From Alphaproteobacteria bacterium (GTDB lineage: Bacteria > Pseudomonadota > Alphaproteobacteria > Bin65): a DNA stretch of 64,000 nucleotides. A program made the translations under genes and the position numbers. Position 1 is the first letter of the stretch. The number at the start of each line of letters is the position of its first letter. The stretch is taken from the NCBI GenBank assembly GCA_021776685.1, contig JAJFFJ010000132.1:1-64000 (forward strand), read 5' to 3'. Under the pieces are notes generated by a model. That model saw only the letters and a program-made list of their open reading frames with translations, had not been told where the DNA came from and searched no databases. Positions 44,542-54,296 of the stretch are shown here, one piece after another.

Positions 44542-45507
44542 ATGCAAAAAATGAAAAACATGAGTCACTGGCGCAGTGCGGCTACAGCCGCCGCTGTTGC
44601 TATGGCGTTTGGCCTGGCCGCCGCGCCCGCCGCCGCCATCACCTTCAACGACGGTGAGCGCGCCTATCTTCAGCAGGATTACAAGAAATCTCTGCGACTG
44701 TTGACCCGACTGGCGCAGCGCGGCCATCCCAAGGCGCAATACCTGCTAGGCCGCCAATATCAATTTGGCCAAGGCACCACGAAAAACTACGTCCGCGCTT
44801 ACTACTGGTATAGCCGGGCCGAAAAGAAAGGCCATGTGGAAGCTGGACTGTTCCGTCATCTGCTGGTGTCAAAGCGCGGCATGACCAACGTCGAAGTTGC
44901 CCAGGCTAAAAAGCTGCTCACAGGGGGCGGCGCAGGAACACTGGCCGCTGCGAAGAAAGATATACCGCGCGCCGCCAAGAAACCCAAAAAGGCCGTGAAG
45001 GCAAAAGCCCCGGCTGCCCGCAAGCCCACGCGCACGGCAACCAAGCCTAAAAGCAGAAAATCCCCCGCCCGTGCGCTGGCGAGAAAACCGGTCAGAGCGC
45101 CGACCCACACGGCGCTGCGGACAAAACGACGGGCCCGCAAACCCACACCCTATGCCACCGCCGTCGTGCCGAATCGGGCGCGACCCCCGCGTAGTGGCTG
45201 GACCAATCCGCAGGCCTACAATGCCCAGCCTTGCACCTGGTGCCGGAGAAACGACCAACCCCGCTACCGAAACCAGCCCCGCCGGCAGCAGCAATATTTT
45301 CCGCGACAGGCCAACCGGGGGCCCGGCTATGGCCGCTATCGAAATAGGCCCCGGTTCCAGAATGTGCCGCGCTATGTCTATCGCCTGCCACCCTGGCAGC
45401 GCCGGCAATGGCTGCGTCAACACCGTTGGCGGGTGATGAACGACCCGTTCTACCGGCGCGCCTGGCGGGCCTACAGGCGATATCGCCACCAACGCCGTCA
45501 CTGGTAG
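44542..45507 (+). CDS. Exported Sel1-repeat protein with basic low-complexity C-terminus
   Basis: A 321-residue protein with a signal peptide ending AAAPAAA. Residues ~40-110 contain one or two Sel1-like repeats (GHPKAQYLLGRQYQFGQGTT, YYWYSRAEKKGHVEAGLF). Residues ~140-230 are Lys/Ala/Pro-rich and the last ~90 residues are Arg/Tyr/Pro/Gln-rich (YRNQPRRQQQYFPRQANRG). The basic tail may bind nucleic acid, peptidoglycan or acidic polymer; unknown. ATGs at 44542, 44551 and 44560 are all possible. Confidence 0.75.
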   Translation: MQKMKNMSHWRSAATAAAVAMAFGLAAAPAAAITFNDGERAYLQQDYKKSLRLLTRLAQRGHPKAQYLLGRQYQFGQGTTKNYVRAYYWYSRAEKKGHVEAGLFRHLLVSKRGMTNVEVAQAKKLLTGGGAGTLAAAKKDIPRAAKKPKKAVKAKAPAARKPTRTATKPKSRKSPARALARKPVRAPTHTALRTKRRARKPTPYATAVVPNRARPPRSGWTNPQAYNAQPCTWCRRNDQPRYRNQPRRQQQYFPRQANRGPGYGRYRNRPRFQNVPRYVYRLPPWQRRQWLRQHRWRVMNDPFYRRAWRAYRRYRHQRRHW

Positions 45508-45534
45508 CGCCAACGGCGCATCCCGACCATGCCC

Positions 45535-45557
45535 GGGCGGGCCTTTTCCGCCCGCCC
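45535..45557 (+). terminator. GC hairpin after the Sel1-repeat gene
   Basis: GGGCGGGC and GCCCGCCC pair perfectly around a 7-nt loop (CTTTTCC), 28 bp past the stop codon. No poly-T follows, so termination efficiency is uncertain. Confidence 0.5.
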
Positions 45558-45572
45558 CCGAAACGATAGTCT

Positions 45573-45600
45573 AGGTATCGCGCCAATCCAGGCGCGACCT
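45573..45600 (+). promoter_or_regulatory. Stem-loop just upstream of the MetE-like gene
   Basis: AGGTATCGCGCC pairs with GGCGCGACCT (one bulged base) around a 6-nt loop, 20 bp before the start codon. It could modulate translation or mark the 5' end of the transcript. I do not recognise a riboswitch class. Confidence 0.35.
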
Positions 45601-45620
45601 ACCGGAAGGCTGTCGTCAAG

Positions 45621-46646
45621 ATGCCGGAAGATCTCCCGCTGTTGCCCACCGTCGGTGTTGGCTCCTACGCCGCACCAGGCTGGTTCGTGGCTACCTGGCG
45701 CCTGGCGCGCAAAGGCGAACTGGGCCCCCACGACGTGGACGAACTGTTCAATGACGCCATTCAGGTGGTGATCAATGATCAGGTGGAAACCGGGGTCGAT
45801 ATCCTGACCGATGGCGAGTTGCGGCGGCAGCGCTTTGTCTACGAGATGTTCGACAAGCTTGATGGCCTCGAGCGGGTCAACCCGCGCCGCCGACTCGGCA
45901 TCGGCGGCTATGACATGGCGCCCCACTTCATCGCCCGGGACATGATCACCGCCCCCAATGGCCTGGGCGCTGTAGACGAATTTCTTGCCCTGCAGCAACT
46001 TGCGCCAGACAAACCGCTCAAGCTGGCAATCCCCGGCCCGCTCACATTTCTGATCGGCATTGACCCCGCCGACCGGGGCCTGGACGCAGTCACCACGGAT
46101 CTGATTGCTCTGGTGCGTGACGAGCTGTTGGCGCTGCAGGAGGCCGGCTGCACCTATGTTCAAATCGATGAACCAGGCCTGACAGAGCCAAGCCGCCCGC
46201 TGTCGCTGGAAGACAGCGCCGCCACCATGAACGCAAGCCTCGAAGGGCTGACGATCCGGACAGCGGTGCATATCTGTTTTGGCAACAATGCCGGACGACC
46301 TATGGGCGACCGCCGTATGGGCGTGCTGCGCGACGCGATTGAGCGCCTCGGCTGCAGCCAGCTGTTACTGGAATTCGCCAACCGCGAAATGGCGGAAGTG
46401 GACATGCTGAAAGATCTCAGCAACACATTTGAGATTGCGGCGGGCGTCATCGACGTGAAGAATTTCTATGTCGAGCCGCCGGAACTGGTCGCGGAACGCA
46501 TCGGACAGGTGCTGGAAGCAGTACCGGCCGAAAAACTGACAGTGACGGCTGACTGCGGCTTCTCAGCCCTGCCCCGCTACATTGCCCGGCAAAAACTGGC
46601 CACGATGGTCGAGGGGACAAGGCTGGTTCGGGGCCGATTGGGGTAA
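45621..46646 (+). CDS. MetE C-terminal-like methyltransferase (methionine synthase II family)
   Basis: A 341-residue protein of the cobalamin-independent methionine synthase family, only the C-terminal barrel. The zinc ligands are all present: His and Cys in VHICFGN near residue 215, Glu in LLLEFAN near residue 252, and Cys in TADCGFSAL near residue 312. Short MetE-like proteins may use methylcobalamin or other methyl donors, or act in thiol-compound catabolism. The acyl-CoA synthetase gene begins 5 bp later, suggesting a shared operon. Confidence 0.85.
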   Translation: MPEDLPLLPTVGVGSYAAPGWFVATWRLARKGELGPHDVDELFNDAIQVVINDQVETGVDILTDGELRRQRFVYEMFDKLDGLERVNPRRRLGIGGYDMAPHFIARDMITAPNGLGAVDEFLALQQLAPDKPLKLAIPGPLTFLIGIDPADRGLDAVTTDLIALVRDELLALQEAGCTYVQIDEPGLTEPSRPLSLEDSAATMNASLEGLTIRTAVHICFGNNAGRPMGDRRMGVLRDAIERLGCSQLLLEFANREMAEVDMLKDLSNTFEIAAGVIDVKNFYVEPPELVAERIGQVLEAVPAEKLTVTADCGFSALPRYIARQKLATMVEGTRLVRGRLG

Positions 46647-46651
46647 GCAGG

Positions 46652-48178
46652 GTGAATATCACCTACCTCGTGGACCGGCTGGCGGAAACGACCCCTGGGG
46701 CGCCGGCGATCTGGCTGGCGGCGGGCAAGTGCCGCTCGTGGGCGGAAGTGCGGGCGCGGATGGACCAACTGGCTGACGCGCTGCGGGACCATGGTGTGGG
46801 ACCTGGCGACCGTATTGGCCTGCTGTCCACCAATCGCCCTGAGTTCCTCGAGCTTCTGCTGGCCGCATCCCGGATGGGCGCCGTGACGGTGCCATTCAAC
46901 TATCGCCTGGCGCCGGCCGAACTCGCCTATCAGATCGACCATGCGGACCTTGCCTTATGCTTTGTGGAAGATGCCTGCCGCGGGTCCTATGACGCAGCGG
47001 CGCCGGCCTGCCCCACTGAAATCCTTGAAAGCGCGGCGATTGATGAGTGGATCGCCTGCGGCGCCCTTACACCAAATATGCAAGACCTCCCCGCCGGCGC
47101 GCCCCTCGGCATCTTCTATACCGGCGGCACGACCGGCCTGCCCAAGGGCGTTGTCCTCAGCCACGACAATTTCCTGGCCAACGCCGTCAACGTCACCGGC
47201 AGGGTGCCCTACGGACCCGCCGATGTTCACCTTCACGCCGCGCCCCTGTTTCACTTGGCCGATCTGGGCGCGACCTTCAACGCGCTGTTGGTCGGTGGCA
47301 GTCACGCATTCGCAAGCCAATTCCGTCCACCGGAGATACTGGAGCAAATCCAGGCCCATGGGGTGACAGCCATGCTGCTGGCCCCAACGATGATTGGCAT
47401 GCTGGTGCGTGATCCGGCGATCGCCACCGCCGACACAAGCTCCATGCGCCTGCTGAACTATGGCGGCTCGCCGATTACCGACGACCTGCTGCGGGAAGCC
47501 ATGGCGCGCCTGGACTGCGATTTCAATCAGGGGTTCGGCCAGACCGAGGCTACCCAGACAATCACACTGTTGTCGGCTGAGGACCACCGCACAGCGCTGG
47601 AGCGCCCTGACCTTTTGCGCAGTTGCGGGCGCCCCATTGGCAGCGTCGCGGTACGGGTGGTCGATGGGGACGACCGGCCCCTGCCCCCGGGTGAAACAGG
47701 CGAAATCGCTGTATATGGCCCAACGGTCATGACCGGCTACTGGCGACAACCCGAGATCACGGCAGAAACCCTGCGCGGCGGCTGGCTGCATACCGGAGAC
47801 ATCGGCCTGCGCGACCACGACGGCCTGCTGCGCCTTGTGGACCGGAAGAAAGACATGATCGTCAGCGGCGGCGAGAACGTCTATTCCACCGAGGTGGAGA
47901 ACGCACTCACCGATCATCCGGATATTCTGGAGGCCGCTGTCTTTGCGGTACCCGACAAGGATTTGGGTGAGCGAGTTCACGCCACCCTGGTGCTGCAACC
48001 GGGAAAATCCCTCACTCTTGAAACGGTCCAGGGTCATTGCCGCGCGCAAATTGCCGGCTACAAGATTCCCCGCAGCATCGCCATCGCTGACGCCTTGCCC
48101 AAGACCGCCGCCGGCAAAGTCCAGAAAGCTGACCTGCGTGCTGCCCACTGGAACCGCAAAGACCGGAACGTGGCGTGA
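46652..48178 (+). CDS. AMP-dependent acyl-CoA synthetase / ligase
   Basis: A 508-residue ANL-family enzyme starting at GTG. The phosphate loop IFYTGGTTGLPKGVVLSH lies near residue 152, FNQGFGQTEATQTIT near 295, TGDIGLRDHDGLLRLVDRKK near 390, and the catalytic lysine in PKTAAGKVQK near the end. It activates a carboxylic acid to its CoA ester via an adenylate. The substrate is unknown. It overlaps the EamA gene by 4 bp. Confidence 0.9.
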   Translation: MNITYLVDRLAETTPGAPAIWLAAGKCRSWAEVRARMDQLADALRDHGVGPGDRIGLLSTNRPEFLELLLAASRMGAVTVPFNYRLAPAELAYQIDHADLALCFVEDACRGSYDAAAPACPTEILESAAIDEWIACGALTPNMQDLPAGAPLGIFYTGGTTGLPKGVVLSHDNFLANAVNVTGRVPYGPADVHLHAAPLFHLADLGATFNALLVGGSHAFASQFRPPEILEQIQAHGVTAMLLAPTMIGMLVRDPAIATADTSSMRLLNYGGSPITDDLLREAMARLDCDFNQGFGQTEATQTITLLSAEDHRTALERPDLLRSCGRPIGSVAVRVVDGDDRPLPPGETGEIAVYGPTVMTGYWRQPEITAETLRGGWLHTGDIGLRDHDGLLRLVDRKKDMIVSGGENVYSTEVENALTDHPDILEAAVFAVPDKDLGERVHATLVLQPGKSLTLETVQGHCRAQIAGYKIPRSIAIADALPKTAAGKVQKADLRAAHWNRKDRNVA

Positions 48179-49089
48179 GCACAAAGGGCGCCCTGGAATC
48201 CTGGTCGGCAATGCCTGCCAACATGCGCGGGGCTATCTGGGTTCTGGTCTCCGTCTTCTTCTTTGCTGCGCAAAGCGCCAGCATCAAGAGCCTCGCCGGC
48301 GAGCTCGAGCCCTTCCAGATCGTATTCTTGCGCTGCCTGTTGGCGGCGGCCTTCATCTTCCCCTTCACTCTTTATCGGCGGGCGTTGAAAACGAGACGCC
48401 CGTTCGCCCATTTCGCCCGGGGCGCCTGTGGCGTCGCCGCCATGTCCTGCATGGTCTTCGCCATCGGCAATGCCCGCCTAGCCGACGTCACCGCTATCGG
48501 CTTCACCAAGGTGTTGTTCACGGTGTTGATCGCGCTGGTGATTTTTCGGGAATCCGTCGGCTGGCGGCGCTGGGCGGCGGTGCTGATCGGTTTCGCGGGC
48601 GCCATCATCATGCTGCGTCCGGGCTTGGATGGCGTCAACATCGCGCTGGTCGCCGCGCTGGGCGGTTCCATGCTGATCTCCGTCAACATCGCTATCGTCA
48701 AATGGCTGTCGAGCACGGAAAAGCCCGAGACCATCATCCTTTATTTCGGGCTGATTGGCGGGGCGCTGATGTGCGGTCCGGCAATGCTGGTCTGGCGCAA
48801 CCCGTCGCTCGACGGCTGGCTGTTGCTCGGTCTGGCCAGCTTCGCCGGCACCCTGGCGCAATCCTGCTCCGTCCGTGGTTGGGCCACCGGTGAGCATTCA
48901 GTTCTGGCGCCGGTGCAGTATGTGCAACTGGTTTTTGCCGCCGGTCTGGGGTTCGTCGTCTTTTCCGAGCTGCCGGACACACTGACCATCGCCGGGGCAT
49001 CAATCATTGTTGGCGCGACCCTCTATATCGCCCGCAGGGAGGCCGCTAGAAAGCAAGTCGCGCAAGCCGCAGGACCTGCCACAACCTAG
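48175..49089 (+). CDS. EamA/DMT-superfamily transporter
   Basis: A 304-residue membrane protein with ten hydrophobic segments in two EamA repeats (for example FFAAQSASIKSLAGELEPFQ and FVVFSELPDTLTIAGASIIV). Start is GTG, overlapping the acyl-CoA synthetase stop. Family members export or import amino acids and other metabolites. Confidence 0.87.
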   Translation: MSTKGALESWSAMPANMRGAIWVLVSVFFFAAQSASIKSLAGELEPFQIVFLRCLLAAAFIFPFTLYRRALKTRRPFAHFARGACGVAAMSCMVFAIGNARLADVTAIGFTKVLFTVLIALVIFRESVGWRRWAAVLIGFAGAIIMLRPGLDGVNIALVAALGGSMLISVNIAIVKWLSSTEKPETIILYFGLIGGALMCGPAMLVWRNPSLDGWLLLGLASFAGTLAQSCSVRGWATGEHSVLAPVQYVQLVFAAGLGFVVFSELPDTLTIAGASIIVGATLYIARREAARKQVAQAAGPATT

Positions 49090-49097
49090 GTCGCTTA

Positions 49098-50561
49098 TCA
49101 GTCAGCCCAGGGGATCGGGGTGTCGTTAAGGCCCCAGTAGAAGCTCTTCTGGCGCATATAGTTCCGCAAACCCAGGCGCCCTTTTTCCGCACCCCAGCCG
49201 CTGTCCTTCCAACCTGCGAAAGGCGTTGAGATGGAAAACTGCTTGTAGGTGTTGACCCACATGGTGCCGGACTGGATGCGCCGGCCCACGCGCCACGCCC
49301 GCCGGTAGTCCCGGGTCCACAGGCCGCAAGCTAGGCCGTAAACTGAGTCGTTTGCCTGAGCGATCAGGTCGTCCTCACCGTCGAACGGCAGCGCAACCAC
49401 AACCGGGCCAAAAATCTCCTCCTGGGCGACGGTTGATGCATTGGTCAGGCCATCGATCACCGTCGGTGCGTAGTAGAATCCCTGCTCGAATCCATTGCCA
49501 CTGGGGCGCGCACCTCCAACCAGCACCTTGCCGCCTTCGGAATCGGCACGGGCCACATAGGCCTCAATACTCTCCCGATGAGCCGCTGATATCTGCGGCC
49601 CCATCTGGGTGCGATCATCCTCGGGATCGCCAACCCGCAAGGTTCGGGTTTTGGCCACCAGCGCTTCGAGGAAGTCATCATAGATGGCGCGATCCACAAA
49701 CAGACGTGACCCGGCAATGCAGGACTGACCTGCGGAGCTGAAGATGCCAAAGATCACGCCGTTCACCGCGTGGTCGATTTCCGCGTCATCGAATACGATG
49801 GTGGGTGACTTGCCGCCGAGCTCCAGAATAGTCGGCATCAGCTTGTCTGCCGCCATGTGCGCGATGGCCTTGCCGGTGGTGGTGCCACCGGTGAACGACA
49901 CCATGCGCACATCCGGGTGCTGGATGATGGCATTGCCAATCACTGACCCTGCGCCGGGCAGGACGCTGACGATGCCCGGCGGGATGCCCGCTTCAAGGCA
50001 TATCCGGCCGAGCTCAAGCGCGACCAAGGGCGTATGCCCGGCCGGCTTCAGGATCACCGCATTGCCCGCAGCAAGTGCGGGCGCAAGCTTCTGCGCATCC
50101 GAGGCCACGGGCGAGTTCCACGGTGTGATCGCGGCAACGACTCCCGCTGGCTCCCATGTGCTCATGCTCAAATAGGGCCCACGTGAGGGAGTCACCTCAT
50201 CCTCCGCGGTCTCGCATGCCGCCCCGAAATAGCGAAATGTGCCAGCCGCGCTGGCGACCAGCGCGCGGGTTTCCATGATCGGCTTGCCGTTGTCGCGCCG
50301 TTGCAGCTGCGCCAGGGCCTCATGCCGCTCCTGGATGATGTCCGCGACCCGATAAAGCAGAGCCGCGCGCATGTGGGGTAGCATGTCCCGCCAGCCAGGA
50401 TCGGCCTGCGCTTTGACTGCTGCCGCGACCGCGGCGTTGACATCGTCCGGCGATGCGCCGGCCACCTCGCCGCTCACGGACCCGTCCGCTGGATATATCG
50501 ACGTCACAACGTCGCCCTGGCCGGCTTTCCAATCGCCGCCAATCAGAATGGGATCTGCCAT
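49098..50561 (-). CDS. NAD(P)-dependent aldehyde dehydrogenase
   Basis: A 487-residue ALDH-superfamily enzyme. The catalytic Glu is in LELGGKSPTIVFDD near residue 250 and the catalytic Cys in SAGQSCIAGSRLF near residue 285; the NAD-binding ITPWNSPVASDAQKLAPALA lies near residue 145. The ATG at 50561 overlaps the pirin stop (TGATG). It may belong to the same catabolic regulon as the TPP enzyme and the aspartate-dehydrogenase-like gene. Confidence 0.9.
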   Translation of the reverse strand: MADPILIGGDWKAGQGDVVTSIYPADGSVSGEVAGASPDDVNAAVAAAVKAQADPGWRDMLPHMRAALLYRVADIIQERHEALAQLQRRDNGKPIMETRALVASAAGTFRYFGAACETAEDEVTPSRGPYLSMSTWEPAGVVAAITPWNSPVASDAQKLAPALAAGNAVILKPAGHTPLVALELGRICLEAGIPPGIVSVLPGAGSVIGNAIIQHPDVRMVSFTGGTTTGKAIAHMAADKLMPTILELGGKSPTIVFDDAEIDHAVNGVIFGIFSSAGQSCIAGSRLFVDRAIYDDFLEALVAKTRTLRVGDPEDDRTQMGPQISAAHRESIEAYVARADSEGGKVLVGGARPSGNGFEQGFYYAPTVIDGLTNASTVAQEEIFGPVVVALPFDGEDDLIAQANDSVYGLACGLWTRDYRRAWRVGRRIQSGTMWVNTYKQFSISTPFAGWKDSGWGAEKGRLGLRNYMRQKSFYWGLNDTPIPWAD

Positions 50562-51442
50562 CAATGTTGTCCTGCGGTTTCCGGCAAGGGGATGAACTCA
50601 TCGGAGTCGCCGGGGATTTTTGGGAACCGGCCTTCACGCCAATCGTTCTTTGCCTGTTCGATCCGCGTCGGATCGCTGGCAACAAAGTTCCACCAGATGT
50701 TCCGTGGACCGTCCAATGGCGTACCGCCCAGCAGCATGAAGCGGGATCCTGCTGCTGCCGTCAGAGACACGTCACCACCTGGCGCGAACACTGCCATCTG
50801 ACCTTCGCCATAGGTTTCGCCGGCGGCAGCGACCGTGCCGCGCACTACATAGAGACCGCGTTCCTCATAGTCCGGCGGTAGATCGAAGGTTGCACCGTCG
50901 GGTGCTTCGCCTGCCAGATAGAACATGGGCGAAAAAATCCGCGCCGGCGCCGTCTCACCCCATATTGTGCCGGCGATCAGGTGCAGAATTGCGCCACCAC
51001 GCTCGATCTTCGGTAGCGTCTCGCGCGGGTGGTGGTCGAAGCTCGGGTCTGTCTCTTCTTCCGCTGCCGGCAGTGCAATCCAGGTCTGGATGCCTTCCAG
51101 CCGCCCGCCGGCCTCGCGCACTGTAGGGTCAGAGCGCTCGGAGTGGACAATGCCCCGCCCGGCGACCATCCAGTTGACATCGCCAGGGCGGATCGCCTGC
51201 TCCACTCCCAGGCTGTCCCGATGAATGATTTCGCCATCGAACAGCCAGGTGATAGTGGCCAGACAGACGTGAGGATGAGGTCGTACATTGATGCCCTCAC
51301 CCGGTGCAAAGTCCGCGGGGCCCATGTGATCGAAGAAGACGAATGGGCCGAGTGAGCGCCGCCGTGCATCCGGCAGAACGCGCCGCACTTCAAAGCCACC
51401 GATGTCGCGGGGCCGTGGGTTTATCACAAGCTCAACGGGCAT
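50561..51442 (-). CDS. Pirin family cupin protein
   Basis: A 293-residue pirin with the N-terminal metal-binding cupin motifs GPFVFFDHMGP, RPHPHVCLATITWLFDGEI and VHSERSD, and the C-terminal cupin. Bacterial pirins can act as quercetinases or bind metabolic enzymes. It is the first gene of a two-gene unit with the aldehyde dehydrogenase. Confidence 0.9.
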   Translation of the reverse strand: MPVELVINPRPRDIGGFEVRRVLPDARRRSLGPFVFFDHMGPADFAPGEGINVRPHPHVCLATITWLFDGEIIHRDSLGVEQAIRPGDVNWMVAGRGIVHSERSDPTVREAGGRLEGIQTWIALPAAEEETDPSFDHHPRETLPKIERGGAILHLIAGTIWGETAPARIFSPMFYLAGEAPDGATFDLPPDYEERGLYVVRGTVAAAGETYGEGQMAVFAPGGDVSLTAAAGSRFMLLGGTPLDGPRNIWWNFVASDPTRIEQAKNDWREGRFPKIPGDSDEFIPLPETAGQH

Positions 51443-51485
51443 ATGCTTTCCCCAGACCTACAGGCGGGATCGCCGAACCGGTCAT

Positions 51486-51767
51486 ATGGTGTATCTAACA
51501 CCTGAAATTCCTATGGCAACAATTGCGGCAACCATGATCTACGCCATAGCCGTTTTACTGTCCCGCCAGCTTGCTGCAGAGGCGCTGGTGCGTTTGATCG
51601 GCATCTTCGGCGCGGTGATTGTCACCAGCCTGATGAACGCACTGCGGATTCGCGATCGGCGCGACCGGGGCCTCGCTGTTGGCGTCGCCTCACACAGGAT
51701 CCGTATTGCCCGGGCATCCCAGGAGAACGAGATCGCCGGCACCTATGCCGGTCTCGGGATGGGCTAG
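51486..51767 (+). CDS. Doubtful small membrane protein
   Basis: A 93-codon frame with a hydrophobic N-terminal half (MATIAATMIYAIAVLLSRQL, LIGIFGAVIVTSLMNALRI) and a basic C-terminal half. It resembles no family I know and the ribosome-binding site is weak. It lies divergently from pirin and may be spurious. Confidence 0.3.
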   Translation: MVYLTPEIPMATIAATMIYAIAVLLSRQLAAEALVRLIGIFGAVIVTSLMNALRIRDRRDRGLAVGVASHRIRIARASQENEIAGTYAGLGMG

Positions 51768-51819
51768 AATGGCCTGCTCCCCGCAGCGTTGGTGCCGCTA
51801 CTGGTCCTGTTGCTGTAGG

Positions 51820-52614
51820 TCAGATTTCGATGGCACTGGCGTGATTGCGAATACCCCGCAGAACACAGAATGCGGTGAGGCTGGACGTCTTTGGATTGCC
51901 CGGCAGGGGCTTACCTTCCATGCGGAGAGTCATCCGACCGAAGGCTCCTGCGATATCAAGCTCATGAACATTGCCCGGTGCAGCCGGATCGGCAACAACC
52001 CGCACTTCCGTCCCATCAAACCCGGCGCCCGCCAAGGCGATCGTCGCGGCTACATTCGCGTTCTTTGGGTACAGGCGCGCAGCCTCGTCAGCAGGGCCTT
52101 CAAACAACACTGCTTCTTCCGTCAGGCCATCCAGGTCGCAGACATCCTCCGCCGGTGTCCCCTTCCAGGCCGCCGGGGGTTTACGCGACGTGTAGCTGAC
52201 GCGGTCAATCCCGCCCTCACGTGCTGCCGCCACCGCATCAATTCCGCCGATGGCGCCTGGCGCTATCCGTAGCTTGCCGCCGCCCTTTTCCGCTGCCTCT
52301 TGCAAGGAGTTCAAGAGAGCCGCATCCGTCAGGGCGCCAACCGAGACGACCATAAGATCAATTCCCTGCGCCAAAACATCGGCGCCGTGTTGCGCCAGAC
52401 CATCATGCCCAGCCACTTCAACAACAAGTGTGATTTCTGCTGGCAGGTCTGCCGCACTGGCCACTACGGCGCAGTGATCGGAGACTTCCTTCTCGATAGC
52501 ACCGACGCGTTCCGGGCGCATGATCAGCGCGCGGACGGATGCGTGGGATTGGGACTCCAGAGATTCTGTGACAAACCTTCCGATCGCGCCAAAACCGATC
52601 AGAGCAATTTCCAT
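51820..52614 (-). CDS. L-aspartate dehydrogenase-like protein
   Basis: A 264-residue protein of the aspartate dehydrogenase family (NadX-like). The N-terminal Rossmann motif is IALIGFGAIGRFV and the C-terminal domain has KNANVAATIALAGAGFDGTE, with the family's active-site His probably in NVHELDIAG. The family makes iminoaspartate from aspartate with NAD(P)+. No nadA/nadC genes are near, so a catabolic or reverse amination role is more likely than NAD synthesis. It is last in the minus-strand operon. Confidence 0.85.
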   Translation of the reverse strand: MEIALIGFGAIGRFVTESLESQSHASVRALIMRPERVGAIEKEVSDHCAVVASAADLPAEITLVVEVAGHDGLAQHGADVLAQGIDLMVVSVGALTDAALLNSLQEAAEKGGGKLRIAPGAIGGIDAVAAAREGGIDRVSYTSRKPPAAWKGTPAEDVCDLDGLTEEAVLFEGPADEAARLYPKNANVAATIALAGAGFDGTEVRVVADPAAPGNVHELDIAGAFGRMTLRMEGKPLPGNPKTSSLTAFCVLRGIRNHASAIEI

Positions 52615-52646
52615 TCCGCTCCCCCTCAGGCTCGGTGATGCTGCCC

Positions 52647-54296
52647 CTATTTTCGTACGGGAGGACCGGCAAACGGCCGCGCGAACGGCCCGATCATCCC
52701 CATATCAACCTCTACTATCGCAGGACCGGCCTCGGCAAGAGCGCGTTCGAAAGCCTGCGGGAACGCGTCGATGGTTTGTACAACTTCATGGGGTACGCCC
52801 ATCGCAGCGCTTAGCTGGGCGAAGTTCGGATTGCCCATGTCTGCATAGACCTGACGCGCGCCGTAGTGCGCATCCTGGATATTCTTGATGACGCCATAAC
52901 CGCCGTCATTCATCAGCACCATGGCAATATCGGTCTGTTCCTGAACGGCCGTTGCCAATTCCCCCACATTCAGCATGAAGCCGCCGTCGCCGGAGAGCAG
53001 CACGGTCTTGCGCGCCCCCTGCGCCAGCGCAGCGCCGATGGACATAGACAGACCCTGACCGATTGCGCCGCCCAGCGAATGGGCGGCCTGCCGTCCATGC
53101 CACAGCGGCAGATAGCGGTTGCCCCACATGCTGTTGGACAGGGTGATGTCGCGCACCCAGGCCGCATCGTCCGGAAAGGCCGCAACAATCGCATCGGCGA
53201 TAGCAGTATAAGCCGGACCCAAATTAGCACGCAGCTGATCTTCCGCCCCGGCCCGCGCAGTGGCGAGATCGGATGCGAATCCGGAATCGATCTGTAATTT
53301 GCCCCTGACCCGGGTGGCCAGGCCGTCAAGGACCAGCGCCGCATCCCCGTGAACGAACAGGTCGGTGGTATAACTGCGGGCGTCCATGGATGGATCGACG
53401 TCCACCTGCGCGCGGCGTGCGGGAATTTTCAAGGTGTATTTCAGGGTCTCATTGCCCCGCAGGCGAGAGCCGCAGACGATCATCAAATCACAGCTGTCGT
53501 AGAGCGCCTCCACCGGCGGCGAGACATTGTAAGCGCCCAGGCTGAGAGGATGATCTTCCGGCACAATGCCTCGGCCATTGGTGCTGCTGACGATGCCAAT
53601 TCCCATATCTGCCAGCGCGCGGGCCGGCGCCGCGGCGTCCCTCGAACCACCACCTAGCCACAGCAGCGGCCGCTTTGAGGCAACCAGCATCTTCGCCAGC
53701 GCGTCGAGACTGTCATCAGACGGTTTGGCCGGGGAAATGTGGGGCGGATCGAGGTCATCAGGTATCGCGACCATCGCCCCCTGCACATCAATGGGGATCT
53801 CGACACTCACCGGCCCCATGGGCGGCGTCAGTGCCACCTGCACGGCCTCCCGTAACACACCCAGGGCCTGCTCCGGCTTCCAGATGCGGAAATAGGCCTT
53901 CGACACGGATTTCAGCATGTCCGGCTGTTTGGGCGCCTCGTGGATATAGGACATGGCGCGGTCCAACCAGGGCAGCTCGATCTGACCCGTCAGGTGCAAC
54001 ACCGGCGTGCCCGCCGTCAGCGCCTCCACCAGACTGCCCGCGGCGTTGCCGGCGCCGACGCCGGTCGATGTGACGCCCACGCCCACGCCACCGGAAATAC
54101 GCGCATGGGCATCCGCCATATTGAGCGCGCCGGCTTCACCCCGCGCCGGCACGAAGCGGATGCGGTTGCGCCGGCCGAATGCGTCCAGGATCGGCATGTT
54201 GTGAATCGAGATCACGCCAAACGCGGTTTCAACGCCACAGGCCTCGAGAAAAGCGGCTGTAAGGTCACCAACCGTGGTGGTCGTCGCATCAGGCAA
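52647..54296 (-). CDS. Thiamine pyrophosphate-dependent enzyme (acetolactate synthase / benzoylformate decarboxylase-like)
   Basis: A 549-residue ThDP enzyme in the usual order Pyr-central-PP domains. The catalytic Glu is in ARGEAGALNMADA (residue 54) and the ThDP-metal motif is GDGGFMLNVGELATAV near residue 430, ending NDGGYG. I start at a TTG at 54296 overlapping the SDR stop by 8 bp, since that gives the family N-terminus; no ATG exists in the right place. Reaction not assignable: it may decarboxylate or ligate a 2-oxo acid made upstream. The upstream extension in the same frame is SDR antisense noise. Confidence 0.85.
   Translation of the reverse strand: MPDATTTTVGDLTAAFLEACGVETAFGVISIHNMPILDAFGRRNRIRFVPARGEAGALNMADAHARISGGVGVGVTSTGVGAGNAAGSLVEALTAGTPVLHLTGQIELPWLDRAMSYIHEAPKQPDMLKSVSKAYFRIWKPEQALGVLREAVQVALTPPMGPVSVEIPIDVQGAMVAIPDDLDPPHISPAKPSDDSLDALAKMLVASKRPLLWLGGGSRDAAAPARALADMGIGIVSSTNGRGIVPEDHPLSLGAYNVSPPVEALYDSCDLMIVCGSRLRGNETLKYTLKIPARRAQVDVDPSMDARSYTTDLFVHGDAALVLDGLATRVRGKLQIDSGFASDLATARAGAEDQLRANLGPAYTAIADAIVAAFPDDAAWVRDITLSNSMWGNRYLPLWHGRQAAHSLGGAIGQGLSMSIGAALAQGARKTVLLSGDGGFMLNVGELATAVQEQTDIAMVLMNDGGYGVIKNIQDAHYGARQVYADMGNPNFAQLSAAMGVPHEVVQTIDAFPQAFERALAEAGPAIVEVDMGMIGPFARPFAGPPVRK

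Noticed and set aside
46955-48211. A 418-codon minus-strand frame
   Set aside because: It lies antisense to the acyl-CoA synthetase, which has all ANL motifs; the antisense sequence has no family features.
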